DNA of 64,000 nt from Sphingomonas sp. (GTDB taxonomy: Bacteria > Pseudomonadota > Alphaproteobacteria > Sphingomonadales > Sphingomonadaceae), in NCBI GenBank assembly GCA_021732445.1, contig JAKFUZ010000006.1:62001-126000 (forward strand). Reading direction: 5' to 3'. The translations under genes were made by a program, and so were the position numbers. The notes under the pieces were generated by a model. The model was not told the DNA's origin and searched no databases. It worked only from the letters and a program-made list of their open reading frames with translations. Within the stretch, counting starts at the first letter, position 1; every line of letters starts with the position of its first letter. Of this stretch, positions 8,822 through 19,294 are shown piece by piece.

Positions 8822-9915
8822 GCTGCATCTCCAACGGCGGGGATCACGCCGCGCCGTATCTGGTCAAGCTCGATGCTTTCGAACAGCGCCTTGAAATTGC
8901 CCTCGCCAAAGCCGTCATTTCCCTTTCGCTGGATGATCTCGAAAAAGATCGGGCCGACCATGTTTTCGGTGAAAATCTGTAGCAGCAGCCCGCCGCCCGT
9001 CTCCGGGGCGCCGTCGATCAGGATTTTTCGCGCGCGCATTTGTTCCACATCATGGCCGTGGCCGGGCAGGCGCTTGTCGATCAGGTCGAAATAAGTGTCG
9101 ATCGTGTCCTGAAACCGAATGCCGTTGGCGCGCAGCATATCCACCGTCTTGAAGATGTCGTCGGTCGCCATGGCGATATGCTGAATGCCTTCGCCTTTGT
9201 AATCCTTGATGAATTCCTCAATCTGCGAATGCTCGTCCTGGCTTTCGTTCAACGGGATGCGGATCTTGTCGTCCGGCGCGGTCATCGCCTTGCTGACGAG
9301 CGCGGTTGATTTGCCTTCGATGTCGAAGAAGCGGATTTCGCGGAAGTTGAAGATCCGCTCGTAATAATCCGCCCAGTAATTCATCCGCCCGCGCATGAGA
9401 TTATGCGTGAGGTGGTCGAGCGTGTGGAGCCCGACGCTGTTGTCGCCGGGCGTGGCAGCGGGGACGGGCTCGAAATCAATGTCGTACAATGTTGCACCAC
9501 CACGCCGATCGACCAGATAGAGGTTCGCGCCGCCGATTCCCTCGATTGCGGGGATGTTGAGTTCAGCCGGCCCCACCTTGCCCTCGACCGGCACCGCGCC
9601 GCGTTCGGCCGCCAGCTTCACCGCCTTGGCGGCATCGCCCACGCGGAATGCCATGGCATTGGCAGACGGGCCGTGGGTGTCGCGGAAACCGGCGACTTGC
9701 CCCGCATTTTCCATGTTGAGCAGAAAGTTGATGTCGCCCTGCGCATAGCGACGGACATTCTTCGAGCGGTGATTAGCGACATGGGTGAAGCCCATCTTGA
9801 CGAACAGATCGGCAAGCGCCTCCGGGTCGGGCGAGGTGAACTCGACGAATTCGAACCCGTTCAGGCCCATCGGGTTGTCGTGGGCGGTGAGCAGCGTGGC
9901 GGGCGCGGTCGTCAT
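8818..9915 (-). CDS. 4-hydroxyphenylpyruvate dioxygenase
   Basis: HPPD converts 4-hydroxyphenylpyruvate to homogentisate with a non-haem Fe(II) centre, the second step of tyrosine breakdown. The 365 residues form two VOC halves. Iron ligands are visible as His in HTLDHLTHN, His in GIQHIAMATDDI and Glu in the C-terminal GPIFFEIIQRKG, next to the NDGFGEGNFKALFESIE helix that closes the active site. The start at 9915 has a GGAG ribosome binding site. A longer frame to 10098 would run through the operator and the divergent MarR start. Control by the MarR gene is likely. Confidence 0.95.
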   Translation of the reverse strand: MTTAPATLLTAHDNPMGLNGFEFVEFTSPDPEALADLFVKMGFTHVANHRSKNVRRYAQGDINFLLNMENAGQVAGFRDTHGPSANAMAFRVGDAAKAVKLAAERGAVPVEGKVGPAELNIPAIEGIGGANLYLVDRRGGATLYDIDFEPVPAATPGDNSVGLHTLDHLTHNLMRGRMNYWADYYERIFNFREIRFFDIEGKSTALVSKAMTAPDDKIRIPLNESQDEHSQIEEFIKDYKGEGIQHIAMATDDIFKTVDMLRANGIRFQDTIDTYFDLIDKRLPGHGHDVEQMRARKILIDGAPETGGGLLLQIFTENMVGPIFFEIIQRKGNDGFGEGNFKALFESIELDQIRRGVIPAVGDAA

Positions 9916-9938
9916 GGTTGCGGTCTCCGAGGCGGCAG

Positions 9939-9958
9939 ATGGTATCAGATGAAACCAT
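9939..9958. promoter_or_regulatory. 20-bp dyad, probable MarR operator for hpd
   Basis: ATGGTATCAGATGAAACCAT is an inverted repeat of 9-bp arms (ATGGTATCA / TGAAACCAT) matching at 8 of 9 positions around a 2-base centre. It lies 24 nt upstream of the hpd start and 118 nt upstream of the divergent MarR gene, the typical place for a MarR-family dimer site. Confidence 0.65.
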
Positions 9959-10075
9959 ATACGCAAAGCGCCCAATCGGGTCCAGACCGGAAGCATCGCC
10001 AAGGCGCGGTCGGGATTTGGGGTGTGCCGCCCATATCGCGCTTGACTGGCGCCACCGTCCGCCGAAAATGCGCGC

Positions 10076-10522
10076 ATGACCAGCTTGAAGCTCGACAATT
10101 TTCTGCCCTATCGCCTGTCGATCGCGTCGAACCGCGTCTCGGGCGCGGTCGCCACGGCGTATCAGGCGCTATTTGGTCTGCGCATCCCGGAATGGCGGCT
10201 GATCGCCATCATCGCCGAAAGCGACGGGATGACGCAGCAGGCGCTGGGCCTCGCTACTGAGATGGACAAGGTATCGGTCAGCCGGGCTGCCATTTCTCTG
10301 GTCGAGCGCGGGCTGCTGGTGCGCAGGCCAAACCCGGAAGATCAGCGCTCGCACTTGCTGTCGCTCAGCGGCGCAGGCGCGCTGTTATATGCCAGTGTAG
10401 CGCCCAAGGCGCTGGAGCTGGAGGCGCGGATATTTGCGGATTTTTCGGCCGAGGATGTCGCCGCTTTTGCCGAAATGCTTGGCCGCGTTTCCGCCGCCGC
10501 TGCCGCGCTTCAGACGGAATAG
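10076..10522 (+). CDS. MarR family transcriptional regulator, divergent from hpd
   Basis: The 148-residue protein is a winged-helix MarR regulator. It has a recognition region around MTQQALGLATEMDKVSVSRA and the wing LVRRPNPEDQRSHLLSLS, which contains the conserved Asp-x-Arg. Its gene points away from hpd with a 160-bp gap that holds a 20-bp dyad. It probably represses hpd and responds to an aromatic tyrosine metabolite. The ligand is inferred from context. Confidence 0.88.
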   Translation: MTSLKLDNFLPYRLSIASNRVSGAVATAYQALFGLRIPEWRLIAIIAESDGMTQQALGLATEMDKVSVSRAAISLVERGLLVRRPNPEDQRSHLLSLSGAGALLYASVAPKALELEARIFADFSAEDVAAFAEMLGRVSAAAAALQTE

Positions 10523-10602
10523 GGTTGCTGTCGGGCAGCGGCTCGTTCTAAGCGCTGTTCAGCCTCCCCGGGTCGGTCATCATTGTCGTTTGAGGAGGAA
10601 TC

Positions 10603-12693
10603 ATGTCGCTGCTGGTTGATCGCGCCGGGCTGTCCGTTGCCGCCGAGCTTGCCGCCTTTGTCGAGGAGCAGGTGCTGCCAGGGCTGGGGATTGCCGCGGC
10701 CGGTTATTGGCACGGCGTGGCGGCAATTTTCACCCGGTTTGCGCCCGAAAATGCGGCCCTGCTCGCCAGGCGCGATGCATTACAGACGGCGATTGATGCG
10801 CGCTACCGGGCGGGCGAGCCGGTCGATGAGGCGTTTCTGCGGGCGATTGGCTATCTGGTTCCCGAGCCGGCGCCGTTCACGATCACGACGGCAAATGCCG
10901 ACGCTGAAATTGCGGCGATGGCAGGGCCCCAACTGGTGGTGCCGATCCTCAATGCACGCTTTGCGCTCAACGCCGCGAACGCGCGCTGGGGGAGCCTGTA
11001 TGATGCGTTTTACGGCACCGATGCGCTGCCGGGCGCGGCCAGGCCGGGCGGCTATGATGAGGAACGCGGGCGCCAGGTGATAGCGGCGGCGAAAGCGTTT
11101 CTCGATGAGGCGGTGCCGCTCGCATCGGGAAGCTGGGCTGATTTGGGTGACGCATCGGGCGGGATCGCGATCCTTGACCCCAGCCAATATGTTGGCAAGT
11201 CGGCAAAGGGGCGGCTGTTCCGTAACAACGGATTGCATATCGAGGTGGTATTTGACGCCGAGTCCGCCATTGGCAGCCGCGACCCGTCGGGCATCGCCGA
11301 CGTCATCCTCGAATCGGCGCTTACCACCATCTGCGACCTGGAGGATTCGATCGCGGCCGTCGATGCCGAGGATAAGGTCGCGGCCTACACCAACTGGCTT
11401 GGCCTTATGAAAGGCGATCTGGACGAGACATTCGAAAAGGGCGGGCGGGTGCTCACCCGGCGGCTCAGTCCGGACCGGGTCTATGCCGGTGTGCATGACG
11501 ACGAGGTTACGCTGGCGGGCCGCGCGCTGTTGTTCGTGCGTAATGTGGGTCATCTGATGACGACGCCCGCCATCCTTCTGGCAGATGGCAATGAGGCGCC
11601 CGAGGGCATTCTCGACGCGATCATGACGTCGACGATTGCGCTGTATGACCTGCGCGGGCTGGGCCGCTTTCGCAACAGTCGCACTGGCAGCGTCTATATC
11701 GTGAAGCCCAAGATGCACGGGCCTGAGGAATGCGCCTTCACCAACCGGCTGTTTGATGCGGTTGAGGATCTGCTGGGCATGGCGCGCCACACGATCAAGG
11801 TCGGCGTGATGGACGAGGAACGGCGCACCTCGGCCAATCTCGCTGCCTGTATCGAGGCGGTGCAGGGGCGTATCGTTTTCATCAACACCGGTTTTCTCGA
11901 CCGGACCGGCGACGAAATGCACACCGCAATGCAGGGCGGCGCGATGATCCCGAAGGCCGAGATGAAGGAAAGCGCGTGGATCAAGGCTTATGAGGACCGC
12001 AATGTCCGCATCGGCCTGGCCTGCGGCCTGTCGGGGCGCGCGCAGATTGGCAAGGGCATGTGGGCAGCGCCCGACCGCATGGCCGACATGATGGCGCAGA
12101 AGATCGCGCATCCACTGTCAGGCGCAAACACCGCCTGGGTTCCGTCGCCCACCGCAGCCACGCTCCACGCGGTCCATTATCACAAGGTTGATGTGTTCGC
12201 TCGCCAGCGCGACATTGCCCGCGACGTGGTGCCGGGGCTTGGCGGCCTTTTGGCCGTGCCCTTTGCCGCCGCTGGCCGCAACTGGACCGCAGACGAGGTG
12301 CAGCGCGAGCTGGACAATAATGCGCAAGGCATTCTGGGCTATGTCGTGCGCTGGATCGACCAGGGAGTCGGCTGCTCCAAGGTGCCCGACATCAACGATA
12401 TCGGCCTGATGGAGGACCGCGCGACGCTGCGCATCTCCTCCCAGCACATCGCCAACTGGCTGCTCCATGGCGTGGCGACAGCGGCGGAAGTGGACGCGGC
12501 GTTTGACCGGATGGCCGCCAAGGTCGACGCGCAGAATGCCGGTGACGGGCGCTATCGGCCAATGGCCGGGCACCCCGAGTCGCTGGCGCTGAAGGCTGCG
12601 CGGGCACTGGTTTTCGAAGGGGCAGCGCAGCCCAATGGCTATACCGAGCCGTTGCTCCACAAGTTCCGCCAGCAGGCCAAGGCGCAAGGGTAA
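10603..12693 (+). CDS. Malate synthase G
   Basis: This enzyme condenses glyoxylate and acetyl-CoA to malate in the glyoxylate cycle. The 696 residues fit the single-chain G isoform (about 720). Conserved blocks include [40 protein letters not shown], the catalytic-loop [15 protein letters not shown] and [21 protein letters not shown] strong GAGGAGGA ribosome binding site precedes the ATG. No isocitrate lyase is next to it. Together with the thiolase it suggests growth on C2 compounds or fatty acids. Confidence 0.96.
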   Translation: MSLLVDRAGLSVAAELAAFVEEQVLPGLGIAAAGYWHGVAAIFTRFAPENAALLARRDALQTAIDARYRAGEPVDEAFLRAIGYLVPEPAPFTITTANADAEIAAMAGPQLVVPILNARFALNAANARWGSLYDAFYGTDALPGAARPGGYDEERGRQVIAAAKAFLDEAVPLASGSWADLGDASGGIAILDPSQYVGKSAKGRLFRNNGLHIEVVFDAESAIGSRDPSGIADVILESALTTICDLEDSIAAVDAEDKVAAYTNWLGLMKGDLDETFEKGGRVLTRRLSPDRVYAGVHDDEVTLAGRALLFVRNVGHLMTTPAILLADGNEAPEGILDAIMTSTIALYDLRGLGRFRNSRTGSVYIVKPKMHGPEECAFTNRLFDAVEDLLGMARHTIKVGVMDEERRTSANLAACIEAVQGRIVFINTGFLDRTGDEMHTAMQGGAMIPKAEMKESAWIKAYEDRNVRIGLACGLSGRAQIGKGMWAAPDRMADMMAQKIAHPLSGANTAWVPSPTAATLHAVHYHKVDVFARQRDIARDVVPGLGGLLAVPFAAAGRNWTADEVQRELDNNAQGILGYVVRWIDQGVGCSKVPDINDIGLMEDRATLRISSQHIANWLLHGVATAAEVDAAFDRMAAKVDAQNAGDGRYRPMAGHPESLALKAARALVFEGAAQPNGYTEPLLHKFRQQAKAQG

Positions 12694-12780
12694 CGCGAAA
12701 CGGCATATCGGCGGCGACGCACGCAGGCTTTGCGTTGCAAATGAAAATCGAATATCGGGTATGCGGCAGGAGTACCGCTG

Positions 12781-14247
12781 ATGGAGCATGTCGACGTAAT
12801 TGTTGTGGGCGCGGGTATTTCCGGCATTGGCGCCGGCTATCATCTGCAAAACAAGTCGCCGGACCGCAGCTATATGATTCTGGAGGGGCGCACGGCGATT
12901 GGCGGTACATGGGATTTGTTTCGCTACCCCGGCATCCGCTCCGATTCCGACATGTACACTCTGGGCTATGCGTTCGAGCCATGGACCGACGCCAAGGCTA
13001 TTGCAGACGGCCCGGCGATTTTGAGCTATGTCACCGGGGTGGCAGCCCGATATGGCATCGACCGTCATATCCGCTTCGGTCATCATGTGAAGGCCGCGCG
13101 CTGGTCAACCCCGGACGCACGCTGGATCGTCACCGCGACCAGCGATGGCCGCGAGGTGCACTATAGCTGCAATTTCCTCTTCATGTGCTCGGGCTATTAC
13201 AATTACGCCAAAGGCCATATGCCTGATTTTGCGGGCGTTGATGATTTTGCCGGGGAGTTGATCCACCCGCAATTCTGGCCCGACCGGCTTGATTATGCCG
13301 GCAGGCGGGTCGTGGTGATAGGCTCGGGTGCAACCGCGGTCACGCTGGTTCCCGAAATGGCGAAGCAGGCCGCACACGTCACCATGCTCCAGCGTTCGCC
13401 CACCTATGTCGTCTCGCGTCCGGCCGAGGACGGGGTGGCCAACCGGCTGCGCGCGCTGCTGCCTGCCAGGCTCGCTTATGGCATTACGCGGTGGAAGAAT
13501 GTGCTGTTCGGCATGTTCTTTTTTCGCATGGCGCGGCGCCAGCCGGCCAAGGTCAAGGAGCGGATCATCGGCATGGTGCGCGAGCATCTGGGCGACAGCT
13601 ATGATGTGGAAACCCACTTCACGCCGCGGTACAACCCCTGGGATCAGCGGCTGTGCCTTGTCCCGGATGCTGATTTGTTCGAAGCCATCAAGGCGGGTAC
13701 GGCGTCGGTTGTGACGGACCATGTCGACCATTTCGACACAGCCGGCATTGTGTTGAAATCCGGCAAGCGGCTGGATGCCGACATTGTGGTGGCTGCGACG
13801 GGCCTTGAGTTGCAATTGCTGAGCGACGTCGCATTTTGCGTGGACGGCGTGCCGGTTAATCTTGCCGACACGTTCAACTACAAGGGCATGATGTATTCCG
13901 ACGTGCCGAATATGGCGTCGTCGTTCGGCTACACTAACGCCTCGTGGACGCTTAAGGCGGATTTGACCTGCGGCTATGTCTGCCGGCTGCTCAACACGAT
14001 GGCGAAGCGCGGGCTGAGGCAGGCGACGCCGCGCATCAAGAGCGATCTTGAAGCCAAGCCGTTTCTTGATTTCAGCTCCGGCTATGTCACCCGCGCGATG
14101 GCGCGTTTCCCGAAACAGGGCGACAAGCAGCCCTGGCAGGTCCACCAAAATTATGCACGCGATCTCATGGCGTTGCGGTTCGGCTCGGTGGACGACGAGA
14201 TGGTGTTCTCCAACCCCGTTGCGGCCAAGGCGCCTGTCACCGCCTAG
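12781..14247 (+). CDS. Flavin-containing monooxygenase / Baeyer-Villiger type
   Basis: The protein has 488 residues. An FAD-binding GAGISGIG Rossmann motif opens it (residues 11-18) and a second dinucleotide motif GSGATAVTL binds NADPH. Between them, FAGELIHPQFWP resembles the FxGxxxHxxxW fingerprint of Baeyer-Villiger monooxygenases. It is similar in layout to EthA-type enzymes that oxygenate ketones or S/N-containing drugs. The adjacent TetR/efflux operon might share a xenobiotic inducer, but a 157-bp gap with an operator separates them. The substrate is unknown. Confidence 0.88.
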   Translation: MEHVDVIVVGAGISGIGAGYHLQNKSPDRSYMILEGRTAIGGTWDLFRYPGIRSDSDMYTLGYAFEPWTDAKAIADGPAILSYVTGVAARYGIDRHIRFGHHVKAARWSTPDARWIVTATSDGREVHYSCNFLFMCSGYYNYAKGHMPDFAGVDDFAGELIHPQFWPDRLDYAGRRVVVIGSGATAVTLVPEMAKQAAHVTMLQRSPTYVVSRPAEDGVANRLRALLPARLAYGITRWKNVLFGMFFFRMARRQPAKVKERIIGMVREHLGDSYDVETHFTPRYNPWDQRLCLVPDADLFEAIKAGTASVVTDHVDHFDTAGIVLKSGKRLDADIVVAATGLELQLLSDVAFCVDGVPVNLADTFNYKGMMYSDVPNMASSFGYTNASWTLKADLTCGYVCRLLNTMAKRGLRQATPRIKSDLEAKPFLDFSSGYVTRAMARFPKQGDKQPWQVHQNYARDLMALRFGSVDDEMVFSNPVAAKAPVTA

Positions 14248-14365
14248 CGCGCTCCGGACGATTTGGCCCAACTGTGATTACTGGCCTGTGATTGCTCGCG
14301 TGTTAGTACTGGCCGCTGTGGCACGCGGCGCGTTGCCGCAACTTCCTCGATCCTGGGCTTGTGAT

Positions 14366-14381
14366 GTTCGTTCGAACGAAC
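14366..14381. promoter_or_regulatory. Perfect 16-bp palindrome, TetR operator
   Basis: GTTCGTTCGAACGAAC is a perfect inverted repeat 23 nt upstream of the TetR start. It is most simply the autoregulatory operator of the TetR protein controlling the efflux operon. Confidence 0.75.
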
Positions 14382-14404
14382 TAGAACCGCTTCGGTGAGG
14401 GAAG

Positions 14405-15037
14405 ATGTCGCACGCTAGGCTGATCGAGGTTGCGATTTGCGAGTTTGGCCTGCATGGGCTGGACGGCGCGAGCACGCGCGGCATTGCGGCGGCGGCAGGC
14501 ACCGCGATGTCGGCGATCACCTATCATTATGGCGGCAAAGAAGGGCTTTATCTAGCCGCGGCCGACCATATTGCCGAGCGGCTGGCGCTCGATATGGGCG
14601 ATGCGCTGCCCGCGCCTGATGCTGTGCCGCTGGATGCAGCCGCCGCCCGCGCGGCTATCCACGTCATCGTCAACCGGTTCATCGAGAAGATGGCGAACCG
14701 CGACACCGAGAGCTGGTCCCTGTTCATCGTGCGCGAGCAAATGCGGCCCACCGAGGCATTCGACCGGATTTATGCCGGCATGATGGGGCAGATGCTTGAG
14801 CGGATTGCCGCGCTGATCGAACGGGCAACCGGCACGGATGAGGCGCGGGCGCGGCTGGTAACGATTACGCTTATCGGCCAGGTCATCGTCTTGCGCGCCT
14901 CGCGTGCTTCATGCCTGAGGCTGCTCAGGCGCGCTGAGGTGGATGAAGCCCTCATCATCGACATGAAACGGCAAGTCGCCCGCAATCTCGACGCGATTCT
15001 CGATACGCTGATCGCTGACCAACAGGAGCCGCAATGA
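14405..15037 (+). CDS. TetR/AcrR family regulator of the efflux operon
   Basis: The 210-residue protein has a TetR helix-turn-helix at residues 1-50 (LIEVAICEFGLHGLDGASTR, then GIAAAAGTAMSAITYHYGGKEGLYLAA). The C-terminal domain with ESWSLFIVREQMRPTEAFDR resembles the CerR/YbiH-type ligand domain (DUF1956). It overlaps emrA by 4 nt, so it is the first gene of the operon it presumably represses. The ATG follows a GAGGGAAG ribosome binding site. Confidence 0.9.
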   Translation: MSHARLIEVAICEFGLHGLDGASTRGIAAAAGTAMSAITYHYGGKEGLYLAAADHIAERLALDMGDALPAPDAVPLDAAAARAAIHVIVNRFIEKMANRDTESWSLFIVREQMRPTEAFDRIYAGMMGQMLERIAALIERATGTDEARARLVTITLIGQVIVLRASRASCLRLLRRAEVDEALIIDMKRQVARNLDAILDTLIADQQEPQ

Positions 15038-16137
15038 GCACCGCCACGGCCGACCCCCAAGCAATCGCAACAGCCGATGCGCCGGCCGTCGCGCCACGAC
15101 GCCCGCTTTTTCAGAGCCCGGCATTCTGGGTGGCGATGCTGGTACTGATCGCCGGGACGGTGGTTGCGACGCGCTATTGGCTTGAGTCAAAAAACTACGA
15201 ATCCACCGATGACGCGTTTGTCGATGCGCATATCGTGCGGCTTGCGCCCACCATTGCCGGCACGTTGAAGCAGGTCGCCGATGTCGACAATCGCCATGTC
15301 GCGGCCGGGCAATTGCTGGCGGTCATCACGCCCAATGGACCAGAGGCGCTGCTGGCCGAAGCTGATGCAGGGGTCGCGCAGGCGCGGGCTGATCTGGAGC
15401 GCGCGCGGGCGCAGGTCGCTGAAGCGGGCGCCGGTCGCGCACAGGCCGCTGCCCAGGCCAAAGCGCCGCTTGCTGCCGCTGCCCGGGCGGCGCAGGATCT
15501 GGCGCGCTATGCCCTGTTGCAGCGCCTCGACGCCCCGGCGGTTGCAGCGCAACAGGTTGATGCGGCGCGGGCCGAGGCGCGGCGGACGGCAGCGGAAGCC
15601 GCCGCCGCCCAAAGCCAGGTGGCAAGCGCTAGCACGTCGATCATCGTCGCGCAGCGTCAGGTCGCGGCAGCGCAAGCGGCCGTGGCCGCGCGCCGCGCCC
15701 GGGTGCAGCAGGCCAGGGTGACGCTTGGCGATTTGCAACTGACTGCGCCGGTATCGGGCCAAGTGGTCAACCGCTCGGTCAATATCGGGTCTTATGTTGC
15801 ACCGGGCACGCCGCTGATGTCGATTGTGCCGGACCGACTATGGGTCACCGCCAATTTCAAGGAAACGCAGCTGCGGCATATGCGCGCCGGCCAGCCGGTG
15901 ACCATCAAGGTTGATGCGTTTCCCGACATAAAATTCGTGGGCCGGGTGGATTCGATCCAGCGCGGCGCTGGCCAGGCGTTTTCGGTGCTGCCTGCGCAGA
16001 ACGCTACCGGCAATTTCGTAAAGGTCGTGCAGCGCGTGCCGGTGCGCATCGAGTTTGACACTAGGAACGGGCCGGACCCGCGCCGCTTTGCCATTGGGCC
16101 GGGCATGTCGGTGCAGCCCTCCGTCAAGGTGCGCTGA
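15034..16137 (+). CDS. emrA: Membrane fusion protein, EmrA/HlyD family
   Basis: This periplasmic adaptor links the EmrB-type transporter to the outer-membrane channel. It has 367 residues, with an N-terminal membrane helix (about residues 31-48, AFWVAMLVLIAGTVVATRYW). A lipoyl half-domain follows (STDDAFVDAHIVRLAPTIAG), then a long Ala-rich coiled-coil hairpin at about residues 105-230 and the second half (LTAPVSGQVVNRSVNIGSYV). It sits second in the four-gene tripartite efflux operon. Confidence 0.92.
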   Translation: MSTATADPQAIATADAPAVAPRRPLFQSPAFWVAMLVLIAGTVVATRYWLESKNYESTDDAFVDAHIVRLAPTIAGTLKQVADVDNRHVAAGQLLAVITPNGPEALLAEADAGVAQARADLERARAQVAEAGAGRAQAAAQAKAPLAAAARAAQDLARYALLQRLDAPAVAAQQVDAARAEARRTAAEAAAAQSQVASASTSIIVAQRQVAAAQAAVAARRARVQQARVTLGDLQLTAPVSGQVVNRSVNIGSYVAPGTPLMSIVPDRLWVTANFKETQLRHMRAGQPVTIKVDAFPDIKFVGRVDSIQRGAGQAFSVLPAQNATGNFVKVVQRVPVRIEFDTRNGPDPRRFAIGPGMSVQPSVKVR

Positions 16138-16140
16138 GCC

Positions 16141-17736
16141 GTGGCGCGCGCGCTGGCGCAGGATGGCTGGACGCCCGACCGTTCTGCTGCCGGGCGCAAC
16201 AACCCGTGGCTGCTGGTTGCGATCATCAGCCTGCCCACCTTCATGGAGGTGCTCGACACCTCGATTGCCAATGTGTCGCTCGACAATATCGCCGGCGGCC
16301 TGTCGATTTCCGTCGATCAGGCGACCTGGGTGCTGACAAGCTATCTGGTCGCCAATGCCATCATCATTCCCATCAGCGGCTGGCTGTCCGATGCGATTGG
16401 CCGCAAGCGGTATTTTCTGATGTCGATTGCGCTGTTCACGCTATCATCGCTGATGTGTGGCCTGGCACCGAACCTGGCGACGCTGGTCATCGCGCGCATC
16501 CTTCAGGGGATTGGCGGCGGCGGGCTGGCGCCGGTCGAACAGTCGATGCTTGCTGATACCTTTCCGCCAAAACAGCGCGGCATGGCGTTTGCCGCCTATG
16601 CAATCGTGGTGGTTGTGGGGCCAGTGCTGGGGCCGTCGCTTGGCGGCTACATAACCGAGACATGGAGCTGGCACTGGGTGTTCCTCATCAACGTGCCGGT
16701 CGGCATCGCCGCCTGGTTCCTGGCCGACATCTTCGTTGATGAGCCGCAGGTACTGAGGGATGATCGAAAGGCGCTGCTCAAGCGGGGCCTGCGGATCGAC
16801 TATATTGGCGTGGCGCTGGTGGCGCTTGGGCTTGGGCTGTTCGAGTTCACTCTTGACCGCGGCGAGCGCGAGGATTGGTTTGCCAGTAACCTGATTTTCG
16901 CAAGCGCCATCATTTCTGCGGCGTCGCTGGTCGCGCTATATTTCTGGGAGTCGCGCCACAAGGATCCGGTGGTGGACGTAGCGCTGCTGCATAACCGCAA
17001 CTTCAGCCTGACATTGGTGATGATGGCCACCACCGGGATGATCTTGTACGGGACAACCGCACTTATCCCGCAAATGTTGCAGCAGGTGGTGGGCTATAGC
17101 GCGCTCGATGCGGGCATGGCGCTTACCTTTGCAGGTGTCGCCACGCTCGTCATGGTGCCCGTTGCCGGGCGGCTGAGCGGCCTTGTCGATGTTCGGTATC
17201 TCCTGTTTCCAGCGCTTCTCGTGCAGGCGCTGGCGCTTTGGAACATGAGCCATTTGTCGGCGGACCTTTCGTTCACCGATGCCGCCGTCGCGCGATTATA
17301 TCAGGCGGCGGGGCTGCCGTTTCTGTTCATTCCCATCAGCGCCATTGCCTATGCCGGCCTGCCGCAGCACAAGACCGCGCAAGCCTCAAGCCTGCTCAAT
17401 GTCGCCCGCAATCTGGGTGGCACCATCGGCATTTCCGCGTCGCAGACCTTGCTGTCGACCTATCGGCAGGTGCGGCAATCGACCATGGTGGAAGGGCTTA
17501 ACCCCGGCAACCCGGCCTATAATGACTGGGTTGACAGCGCGTCGCGCGCGCTCGGTACGATGCCGGGGGACCAGACGACGACGCTTGCGGTGCTCTATCA
17601 GCAAGCGCAGCGACAAATTTCGATGGTAGCCTTTCTTGATGTGTTCCGCACGTTGATGGTGGTCATCCTGGTCATTGCGCCCCTGGTTTTCCTGATGCGC
17701 CCGGGCCGGGGCGCCGGTGGAGGAGTTGGACATTGA
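16141..17736 (+). CDS. emrB: DHA2 family drug:H+ antiporter, EmrB type
   Basis: This is a 14-helix MFS exporter of 531 residues. Signatures are FMEVLDTSIANVSL in helix 1, WVLTSYLVANAIIIPISGWLSD (motif A loop follows) and GPVLGPSLGGY (antiporter motif C). The start codon is GTG at 16141, three bases after emrA stops. An alternative later start would remove helix 1. It would export hydrophobic toxicants across both membranes with EmrA and the outer-membrane factor. Confidence 0.93.
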   Translation: MARALAQDGWTPDRSAAGRNNPWLLVAIISLPTFMEVLDTSIANVSLDNIAGGLSISVDQATWVLTSYLVANAIIIPISGWLSDAIGRKRYFLMSIALFTLSSLMCGLAPNLATLVIARILQGIGGGGLAPVEQSMLADTFPPKQRGMAFAAYAIVVVVGPVLGPSLGGYITETWSWHWVFLINVPVGIAAWFLADIFVDEPQVLRDDRKALLKRGLRIDYIGVALVALGLGLFEFTLDRGEREDWFASNLIFASAIISAASLVALYFWESRHKDPVVDVALLHNRNFSLTLVMMATTGMILYGTTALIPQMLQQVVGYSALDAGMALTFAGVATLVMVPVAGRLSGLVDVRYLLFPALLVQALALWNMSHLSADLSFTDAAVARLYQAAGLPFLFIPISAIAYAGLPQHKTAQASSLLNVARNLGGTIGISASQTLLSTYRQVRQSTMVEGLNPGNPAYNDWVDSASRALGTMPGDQTTTLAVLYQQAQRQISMVAFLDVFRTLMVVILVIAPLVFLMRPGRGAGGGVGH

Positions 17737-19274
17737 CGGTTAAACTGTTGCTCGGCGCGGCCGCCGCGCTGGCGCTTGCCGGGTGCACCGTGGGCCCGAA
17801 TTATAGTGCACCGGCTGTCGCCTTGCCGCCAGGCTTTGCCCATGCGTCACCGCCCGGTGCGGCGGCAGGCGGTGTTGAGGTTGCGCAGTGGTGGAGGAAT
17901 TTCCACGATCCCCGGCTCGACGCGCTGATCGCCAGGGGGCTGGCCGACAACCCCGACATTGCGATTGCGGCCTCGCGCGTGCGGCAGGCGCGGCTGCAGG
18001 AGATTGTCGCGCGGTCGAGCGGCCGCCCTAATGTCGGTGCCGACATTTCGGGGTCACGGGTCGATTTCAGCAGAAACGCGGGCTTTTCGTCGCTTGCCCG
18101 GCAGTTTTCGGGCGGGGCAAATGGCGGTGCGGGCAGCGGCAATGGCGGCATTGCGCTGCCGGGCGGCGGCATAACTACCTATGCTATCGGGTTTGACGCA
18201 AGCTGGGAGCTGGACCTGTTCGGCGGGGCGCGTCGCGGTGCCGAGTCGGCGCGGGCGCTGGCCGAGGTGGCCGAATGGTCTGGCCGCGATGCCGCCGTCA
18301 CGCTCGTGACCGAAATTGCCGATGCCTATCGGGCACTGCGCATCGACCAAACACAGATCGCCATCATCGGCGCCGAGCTTGCCCGGCAGGAGCGGCTGGT
18401 CGAAATCGCGGCAAACACAGCGGCGGCGGGGCTGACCCCGGGCATTGATGCGGTCCGCGCGCGTGGCGATGTCACCCAGTCGCGCGCGCGCATCGAGCCT
18501 TATCGGGCGGATGCCGATATACGCATCCATGCCCTTGGCATTTTGACGGGGCAGGAGCCTGAGGCGCTCAGCGCGGAACTTTCTGTGCCGGTCGTTCCCG
18601 ATCCGCAGGTCGCCGGGGATGTGTCGACGCCGCTGCCGGTCGTGCCGGTTGGGTTGCCGGCAGATGTTTTGCGCCGCCGCCCGGATGTTCGCGCAGCCGA
18701 GCGGCAACTGGCCGCGGCGACGGCGGACATCGGCGTTGCGGTTGCCGATCTTTACCCCAAGATCACGCTGTCGAGCCTGGTTGAAGTGCTCTCATCGTCG
18801 CTTGGCAACGTGTTTAGCGGCAACAGTTTTCAGTTTGTCGGTACGGGGGCGCTCAAGTTTCCGCTGATTGATTGGGGTCGCGGTAAGGCGCGGGTCGGGC
18901 TGAGCCGCGAAGTGCGCGAACAGGCCTATGTGCGCTATCAGGCAATTGTGCTTGGCGCGCTGCGCGATGTGGCCGATCCGCTGGCGGCAATCGCAGCCGA
19001 GCGGCGGCGCAATGCGGCGCTGCGGCAGGCGTTGGCCGATGCCAAGCAACAGGCGCGCGTCGCTGCATCGCGCAGGCTGGCGGGAATTATCGCGCAGGAT
19101 GTGGTACTGGCCGCCGAGGTGCGGGTGCTGGTCGCTCGTGAAGCACTGATCGACAGCGATGGGCGCCTTTTCCAGCTTACCGGCGCGCTTTTCAAGGCGA
19201 TTGGCGGCGGATGGTCGTCCGACGCGCAATCACAGGGCCAGCCGCCAAGCGCTAGCCCGGGCGCGGGCGGCTGA
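17733..19274 (+). CDS. Outer-membrane efflux lipoprotein, NodT family
   Basis: The 513-residue protein starts at a TTG that overlaps the emrB stop (TTGA). The signal peptide ends in the lipobox LAGC (about residue 18), followed by TVGPNYSAP, the hallmark beginning of NodT/OprM-type factors. Repeated helical regions with WELDLFGGARRGAESARA and LPADVLRRRPDVRAAERQLAAA are typical. It completes the tripartite pump. A low-complexity Gly-rich insert (residues about 125-145) is somewhat unusual. Confidence 0.92.
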   Translation: MTVKLLLGAAAALALAGCTVGPNYSAPAVALPPGFAHASPPGAAAGGVEVAQWWRNFHDPRLDALIARGLADNPDIAIAASRVRQARLQEIVARSSGRPNVGADISGSRVDFSRNAGFSSLARQFSGGANGGAGSGNGGIALPGGGITTYAIGFDASWELDLFGGARRGAESARALAEVAEWSGRDAAVTLVTEIADAYRALRIDQTQIAIIGAELARQERLVEIAANTAAAGLTPGIDAVRARGDVTQSRARIEPYRADADIRIHALGILTGQEPEALSAELSVPVVPDPQVAGDVSTPLPVVPVGLPADVLRRRPDVRAAERQLAAATADIGVAVADLYPKITLSSLVEVLSSSLGNVFSGNSFQFVGTGALKFPLIDWGRGKARVGLSREVREQAYVRYQAIVLGALRDVADPLAAIAAERRRNAALRQALADAKQQARVAASRRLAGIIAQDVVLAAEVRVLVAREALIDSDGRLFQLTGALFKAIGGGWSSDAQSQGQPPSASPGAGG

Positions 19275-19294
19275 AACGCTGGGCCGCGGGACGC